Shown here: positions 58,109 through 64,000 of the stretch, one piece after another | Position numbering within the stretch: position 1 is the stretch's first letter | Layout of the letters: the number at the start of each line of letters is the position of its first letter | Source: Siphonodentalium dalli | Taxonomy: Eukaryota; Mollusca; Scaphopoda; Gadilida; Siphonodentaliidae | Direction of reading: 5' to 3' | Assembly (NCBI GenBank): GCA_032622095.1 | Contig: CP136061.1 | Location: 266,731,551-266,795,550 of the forward strand | Length of the DNA stretch: 64,000 nucleotides | The notes under the pieces: generated by a model | What the model saw: only the letters and a program-made list of their open reading frames with translations | Told to the model about the DNA's origin: nothing | Database searches by the model: none | Translations under genes and position numbers: made by a program

Positions 58109-58911
58109 TTAAACCACCCCCTTGTACATAAAGATATTCCCACTATAGCTGCCTATTACTAGGAGTCTCTGGTTTGCCTTATAACAGACATCCCACAAAT
58201 CGTTCAATGACACCACAGTGCTGCAGTCGGTCCCATTAAAATCCATCTTTAACACGTTCCCCATCAGAGAAGCGACATAGATATAATCTCCAATAATACA
58301 CAGACCGCTGGGATACTTCATGTCTGGATGACTGATTGTTCTTAAAGTCGTCGATATATCCCCCGACAGGACCACGATGGTGTGTGAGGGATGATCCGAT
58401 ACGTATACAGCGTCATGATTCCTTGACACAACCAGGAAACAAGGATGGCTAAAATTGTGGTTTGATTTCGCAGTGATTTCACCCTTGTATGTGAGTAAAC
58501 AGACGTTATTGGAATGATAGCAGGCAACGACAAGTTTGTCGTTAATCCCGTCGATTCCCCAGCATCCGCTGTCGTCGGGCATGTTAAACCGAGCAGTCTC
58601 CGTCAAGTTATCCAGACTGTAGAGTGTTACGCGATTATCGCCATTAAACGTAATATACACCTTATCTGACGTCACGTGCAGATCATAGGGCCTCCCGGTT
58701 AGTGCTGCTTCTCTTATTATCTCACCACACTCACTGATCAGCATCAGTTTGTGTGGATCCTGTGTGATCACGACGAGTGGGGAACCTCTCGTGTCGCCAG
58801 TGAAACTCACCGCTATATCGCTACCCTTGACGCTGATCTTCCGTGTTTGGACAAACGTAGTGGTGTCATCACTCTTCTTTGTCACTTCAGACGATTCTTT
58901 TACATAGTTAT
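58109..58911 (-). CDS. NHL/TRIM-type beta-propeller protein, 3' exon
   Basis: An open stretch of about 267 codons ends at 58109. It has no good ATG at its upstream end. Instead TTCTTTCTTAATATGCTTGT plus CAG makes a convincing acceptor at 58912-58913, so this is a terminal exon entered in phase 1. The sequence shows six or so blade-like repeats of about 40 residues: GSPLVVITQDPHKLMLISEC, RPYDLHVTSDKVYITF, GCWGIDGINDKLVVACY, HPCFLVVSRNHDAVYVSDHP, PSGLCIIGDYIYVASL and LWDVCYKANQRLLVIG. This is the pattern of C-terminal propellers in TRIM-NHL proteins of lophotrochozoans, which often bind RNA or partner proteins. RING and B-box exons were not seen in the next 5 kb, so assignment to TRIM is family-level only. 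Confidence 0.8.
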
Positions 58912-59740
58912 CTGACAAGCATATTAAGAAAGAAGTTAACGGACATTCTGAACGGTTTGCGAGATACTCGATTTTAGCAACCCCTCCCCAAACATGTTTT
59001 TGGTCGAAAAAAATACATATGTTTGTTAACGACTTTACAAACTTTTTTTCTAATTGATCTTATTGTACATGTAAGCCAATATGAATCTTCTACTGAAAGT
59101 TTTGTTCAGAGATACATTTTAATTGATTACATATGTGTTCAGGCTTCCAGATCCCCAGTTACAACAACAACATATTTTATTAATAACAGGCAAGTATGCA
59201 TGCATTAGCATCGACTCAAAATATTTGTTATAAACAATACATGACCAACGCCATCATATATGGCTCAGTAATTATCTGGACATCACATGTACAGAGACTG
59301 TGAACGATTTGCCAGATATTGGATGTTAAGTACCTCCCACGAACACGTTTTGGTAGAAAAAATGCATATTTATCTAACAACAACACAAACTTTTCTAAAT
59401 GATTCTAATGGGGACCAAATCATGATTCATATGATGAAACTCGATCCGTAGTCACCGAAAACATAATTGAGGATTTTATCAGGATCCCAAACCCCCAATT
59501 ACAACAACATATCAATATTTTAATAATTATTATTTTATAATATGTAATTTTATATTAATATTGAACGACTTTGTAGAATTAAAGTATCTGCGACACATAA
59601 TATAGACTAACATATAAAGCACAAAATCAATGTTGCTGCCATAGTAATTTTTAAGAGTCCCTCTAAATCGACCGAAGTATAGAAAAAAGTGGTATTCTAT
59701 TTGATATATCATTAACTATTTTGACCAAGGTAGCAAGCGT
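58912..59740. other. Probable intron with repeat fragments
   Basis: GCAACCCCTCCCCAAACATGT and AAGTACCTCCCACGAACACGT begin two diverged copies about 350 bp apart (58978-59180, 59330-59530), each ending ..CAGATCCCCAGTTACAACAA. No exon recognised. Confidence 0.55.
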
Positions 59741-61300
59741 TAGTTCAAATATTTTCTATGTTTTGAGGTCCTCCTCAATATTAACTGAGGGTTTGAACAA
59801 CGGATAGTTATATAAGGAAGCACAAAATATTTATGGATGTGTTGGTTCGCTAAATTGGTTGGACTTTACCAAATGCGGCTGCAGGGCAAATATGAAATGC
59901 AAAATTTCTATTTTTCGAAAACCACCTACACGATTTAAAGTCTTGAACACAACAATAACTGCAGCTACATGCTCTCTATATTAACAGAGAGTCAGTGGAA
60001 GGTAATGCTATAAGAGAATACACAATATGGGTGGCTTGTGCCTGTGTACGGCTGATAAATACGAAAGACGAATTTGTTATGTTTTGAGGAACCCCTACAC
60101 AATTGAAGTGCTAAAGTTGAACAAACCAGGAACTGGAACTATTGCTTTAAATATTGACTGAGGATGTGGACAAAGGGTAGTAATGTCGGGGCATACACAA
60201 TGTTTATGGATGGGTTGATTCCAGAAAGCCTTTGGCACTTTAAAACAGCGGATGGCAAACGCCAAAGGCAAATATATTTTTGTTTTGTGGGACCCCTTTA
60301 TAAGCCCATATAATCTTTTGGACACACCGTGCACCGAATATATATGTAAGTATTATTAACTGACAGTGCGAACGAAAGGTAGTGCTATCAGAGAATATAC
60401 AATTTATATGGGTAGTTTGGTTCCCGATATCCTAGGCGAATACGAGTTTAATGTTCTTTGTGCACCCTACCCCATTCAAATCTTCTTCAACACACGGGGG
60501 GCCCCGGTGGTCCAACTGGTAGAGTGTCAGGTGCATTACATCATCACAGGCCGTCCAGCGCTGACGAAGCTGGTTCGCACCCCGTCATAGGGACAATGAC
60601 CGGAATCGTGTATCTGGGCAAGTTTGTCAGTTGCTTTCCGGGGGTCGGTGGTTTCTACACGCAGTGGGACGATTTCTCGGTGAAATTAAGCCTCTGTGTG
60701 GTCTTTCCGCCACCCGTAAAATTGACAACGTCGTGTGTGTGCCTAGCGGCTAGAACGACGATAAACCCTAACAAACCAACCTATCTTCAACACACCACGA
60801 ATTGAACGGATATGATCTCAATATTAACTGAGGGTGTGGATAAATGGTAGTTATATCAGGAAATACACATCTTTAATGTGTGGGTTGGTTTCCGAATGTG
60901 TGGCTACAAAAAGTGGCTAGCAACTGGAAAGGCGATTTCTCACTGCTTTGGGTACCCTTAACCAATTTGAACTCTTGAACACATTATGATTTAAAACTAT
61001 CTGCTCTCAATATTAGTTTAGTGTGTCAACGAAAGATAGTGCTATCATGGAGTATAATACAATTTGTAATAATGGTTTGGTTCCCGAAATCTTGGGAAAC
61101 GTTACAAAAGGCAGCTGGAATTTTCTTTGTTTTGAAACAACTCTAACCCACTCACTTGAAGTCTTGAACTCACCAGAATCTGAAAGGATATGCTCCCAAT
61201 ATTAACTGAGGGTGTAGAGAAATGGACACTATGTCAAGAAATTCACATATTGTATGGATGGTTTGGTTCTTGAATGTATGGGTCACTTTAAAATAAGCGG
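59741..61300. repeat. Degenerate tandem repeat of about 200 bp, eight copies
   Basis: CTCAATATTAACTGAGGGTG, GGTAGT(G)CTATCA, GAATACACAATAT..ATGG(G)T and TGGTTCCCGA recur at about 59770, 59970, 60150, 60345, 60810, 61005 and 61195. A SINE interrupts the fourth or fifth copy. Confidence 0.8.
60496..60783 (+). mobile_element. tRNA-derived SINE with 12-bp target duplication
   Basis: TCTTCAACACAC flanks both sides (60484-60495 and 60784-60795). The head GGGGGCCCCGGTGGTCCAAC has an A-box-like frame and CTGGTTCGCACCCC at about 60569 is the B box. The 288-bp body ends ACGATAAACCCTAACAAACC. It is related to 22643-22950. Confidence 0.9.
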
Positions 61301-63055
61301 GGTGGTGGGCTCATATGCGAATCATAACAAGAGCTATCACTATCATATCTAATGGTTTAGTGATTTCAGAGGACATCTTTATTTGAAAGTCAACGTTGTG
61401 AAAGAAGAAGGTGTTAAATCCCTATCTCAGCCACTTTTGACTAGCCAGATATTCAAATCAATCTACTAAATAATTTATATGGTTTATACAGACACCATCT
61501 CACTCACCCAAGAACAGATTAAATTGTTTACGAGCCAGGCTGAGAACACATGGGATTATATCTCAAATTTAAATTGAACATTAATGACCCCACATTCTCC
61601 ACATGTATTTGTTTTTCAAACATTTCAGATAAGTTATGATAAACAAGGTATGCTTATTGACAATAACATTGCAGTACAGTGCAGTACAAGTGTTTCATGA
61701 AAAGTGTGTTATGTTTTCTTAAAAAACAACATTGTGTCAATTTTAGTTAGTGGAAAATCTAAATTAATTTAAAAAACTAAATTAATTTAAAAACAAAAAA
61801 TAAATAATATTTTCTGTTTAAATAAATATGATTGTTTTTCCTTCTGTTAAATTAAACAAGGGGCCCATCCAAAAAATAATATTTTTTTGATAATGTTTCT
61901 AAGTTATATCCCCGGCTCCACCCATATTTGAACCAATGAGACCATTTGAACAAACCTGAACCCCAGTCACCCAAACCCCTCCATACCAAATATAAGCTAA
62001 ATCGACCCAAAGAATTGACGTGGAGGAATAGAGTTATGGCTCTGGTTTCGCGACTAATGGACCTGTTGACCTCGTTTGAAAAAATCTGAATGCGAGTCAC
62101 CTAGAGGACATTCACACTAAATATGAACCCGTTCGGTCTTATGGTTCTCGAGAAGAAGACCATTATTGACGGCCGGACAGACGGACGGGTGGACGGACGG
62201 AAGGACGATAAGTGATGACTATAGCTACACCGGAGACTTCGTCTCATGTGAGATAGAAAGACATGTATATAGGAGAGGGTCCCTCTTCAGAAACCATGTA
62301 ATGAAATTTCGAGATAATAAGAGAAACAAAAATAGTCACCCCATTAATCACATTTTGACATATATGGTTAACAATTAGCCAGCCACCAGTGCTGTTCATC
62401 TTTATATCCATCTATCCACCGGCCAGAGCTCCAAATTCGAACTCCACATGTATTTTCATGTGGTTAATACACATACCAAATTAAAGAAAATTACAAAAAT
62501 TCAAGTAATCATTCAGAAACCAATATATCGGCAAATCATATGGCGACAAGTACCATAACTCCGGCAAACAAAGGCGGTCCGAACACATAGTTGGATCTTT
62601 ACCTGTATTTGGAGCTCACAAACTCACATACCAAAATTGGTTTCGATCCGAAAGTCCTAAACCGATCAATCAGGCGTACTGCGTTGGCTGCATGTAACAG
62701 CATACCTGTATCCACTTCCTCTCGGTAACATACTAGCACCAGGGACGTGGCTAGAGGGTTTCCGTTCGGGAGGTGTCCACCTTAGGAAATTCCAACTGCA
62801 CCCCCCCCCCCCCCCTTGAATCAGAACGAACACAAGTTTTTATAATTCTATTTGCACCCCCATTGAATCTCAGGTGCTCTTAGGCCTAATATCCCATATC
62901 TCCATAAACCATTGTTCTATATTCCCGGTATCAGAACATTCAAATATTTTACATACCGGTATTTAACTCCATACAAAAGCACACGGCTACAGGCAACAGA
63001 CCACCAGGCTTACCATGGCTGTTCGGCCCGGTGTGATAAAATTTTGAAATTTGAA
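61301..63055. other. Repeat ends and AT-rich sequence, no gene
   Basis: 62090-62215 holds ACCCGTTCGGTCTTATGGTT and CGGACAGACGGACGGGTGGA, a repeat terminus of the same style as 49000-49080. C16-17 at 62800. The plus-strand frame at 62166 and the minus-strand frame at 61852 lie in repeats. Confidence 0.45.
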
Positions 63056-63785
63056 ACAAGAAAATAGCAAATCCTAGCATCTAGACTGGCCTCAACTGAA
63101 GCTTTCCTATAGTGTTGGAAATTTCAAATCTCATACCCCCCCTCAGGTTGGAAAATTCTGCAACTGATGACCATTTCAGTCCACACATTTGACCAAATAT
63201 AGTAAAATATTGTTAAACTTATTAGCATTTTTGTATTGGCCACAGCAGAGACACAATGACACACCGGGCCGACCATGGTTCGACCCGGTGTGCGAAAATT
63301 TTATAATCTGAACAAGAAAATCACAAAATCCTAGCATCTAGACTAGCCTCAAACCCTCCTAGAGATGGAAATTACCAACCTAACACACTCCACTTAGGTT
63401 GGAAAATTTACAACTGATGACAATTCCAATGACAATGTTGACCAAATGTATGATAATATTGTTTTCTTAAATTAACTAGCAGTTTTTGAATGGCCATGGC
63501 GGAGGGACCAGGACACAAGCTTTCCAACTGTTGGAAATTTCCAACCTGACACCCCCCTGAGGTTGGAAAATTTCCAACTGATGACCATTTCAGTCCAAAA
63601 TGTTTACCAAAAATAAGAAAACTTGCAAATATTGGTCCAAAAACAATTAATTCCCCCCAAGAAATTGTTTGAAAATCAAACTACAAGAACATTTTCAACA
63701 TACTGTTGGTGTGAAATTTCCAACTAATGTATTGGCAGGTATGAAATTTCCAACTGTTGAAAATTTTGACTAAAGTTGGGGGGTG
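63056..63785. repeat. Repeat with TTGGAAATTTCCAACCTGACACC blocks
   Basis: TCCTAGCATCTAGACTGGCC, GGTTGGAAAATT and CAACTGATGACCATTTCAGT recur two to three times (63070, 63330, 63525) with a period near 250 bp. The inverted form occurs at 47905-48190. Confidence 0.8.
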
Positions 63786-63819
63786 AAACACCCCCCCCCC
63801 AAACCCCCGTCGCCACGTC

Positions 63820-64000
63820 TCTGACTAGCACGAGATCAGGAATTAACTCTAAGCGAACGTCGCCGTTCACGGACAGTATCACGTGATATTCGGTCCCATG
63901 ACAAACATAATTGAGTGTTTTTGAATCTGTATGTAGATTCTGCACTCGACCATTCGCGGAAAGATATAAGCCTGCCAATGAGTCTTTGTTATCACCACCT
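63820..64000 (-). CDS. Possible partial exon, unknown protein
   Basis: The minus strand is open from the right edge. It encodes about 60 residues (GGDNKDSLAGLYLSANGRVQ, NLHTDSKTLNYVCHGTEYHV, ILSVNGDVRLELIPDLVLV) before the G-rich repeat GACGTGGCGACGGGGG. The balanced composition and CpG-containing codons differ from the surrounding AT-rich repeats. I do not recognise the family and saw no convincing splice donor. It could be an upstream exon of the propeller gene or chance. Confidence 0.3.

Noticed and set aside
57788-58162. 124-codon plus-strand frame
   Set aside because: It is generated by the 60-bp tandem repeat and runs antisense into the real propeller exon.

Overview
This window looks like nuclear DNA of a marine invertebrate, most probably a mollusc or another lophotrochozoan. 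That placement is an inference. It rests on intron-containing actin-type genes, a TRIM/NHL-type beta-propeller exon, two Ty3/Gypsy elements whose gag carries two CCHC knuckles and which use a tRNA-Ser-like primer site, tRNA-derived SINEs, and dense foldback MITEs and tandem arrays. No bacterial or organellar features are seen. No complete RNA gene and no CRISPR array was found.

Layout. 1-4676: a Ty3/Gypsy element on the minus strand with its 5' LTR, primer site, gag-protease and a long pol frame that runs off the left edge. 5144-22048: a second, decayed Gypsy element on the plus strand, opened by several rounds of insertion. A MITE sits in its 5' LTR. A non-LTR retrotransposon (LINE, minus strand, 7239-20738) sits in its reverse transcriptase. 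Inside the LINE lie a piggyBac-type TTAA element, 212-bp palindromic MITEs, microsatellites and a 2.45-kb head-to-head repeat. 22643-22950: a tRNA-type SINE.

23129-42135 is the main gene region: two minus-strand, three-exon, highly diverged actin paralogues in tandem. Spliced lengths are 383 codons (gene 1) and 371 codons (gene 2). Both keep introns at the positions equivalent to actin codons 41/42 (phase 0) and 150 (phase 1). Both have altered nucleotide-pocket residues and unrelated D-loop sequence. Their introns are filled with tandem arrays (33-bp, 52-bp and roughly 20/90-bp units). A CpG-rich 28-bp array lies directly upstream of the gene 2 start codon.

42.9-56.8 kb has no convincing host gene. 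It is made of foldback elements, a PIF/Harbinger-like TIR element with TAA duplications, a 3.4-kb array of a 92-bp unit and other repeats. 56.9-58.9 kb holds a minus-strand beta-propeller (NHL/TRIM-type) 3' exon, followed downstream by three extra 299-bp copies of its terminal blades embedded in a satellite. 59-64 kb is a degenerate repeat field with one SINE insertion flanked by a 12-bp target-site duplication, and a possible partial exon at the right edge.

The two actin-like genes are the most likely functional host genes. The NHL exon belongs to a gene whose 5' exons I could not find in the window. Everything else is best explained by mobile elements and their satellites.
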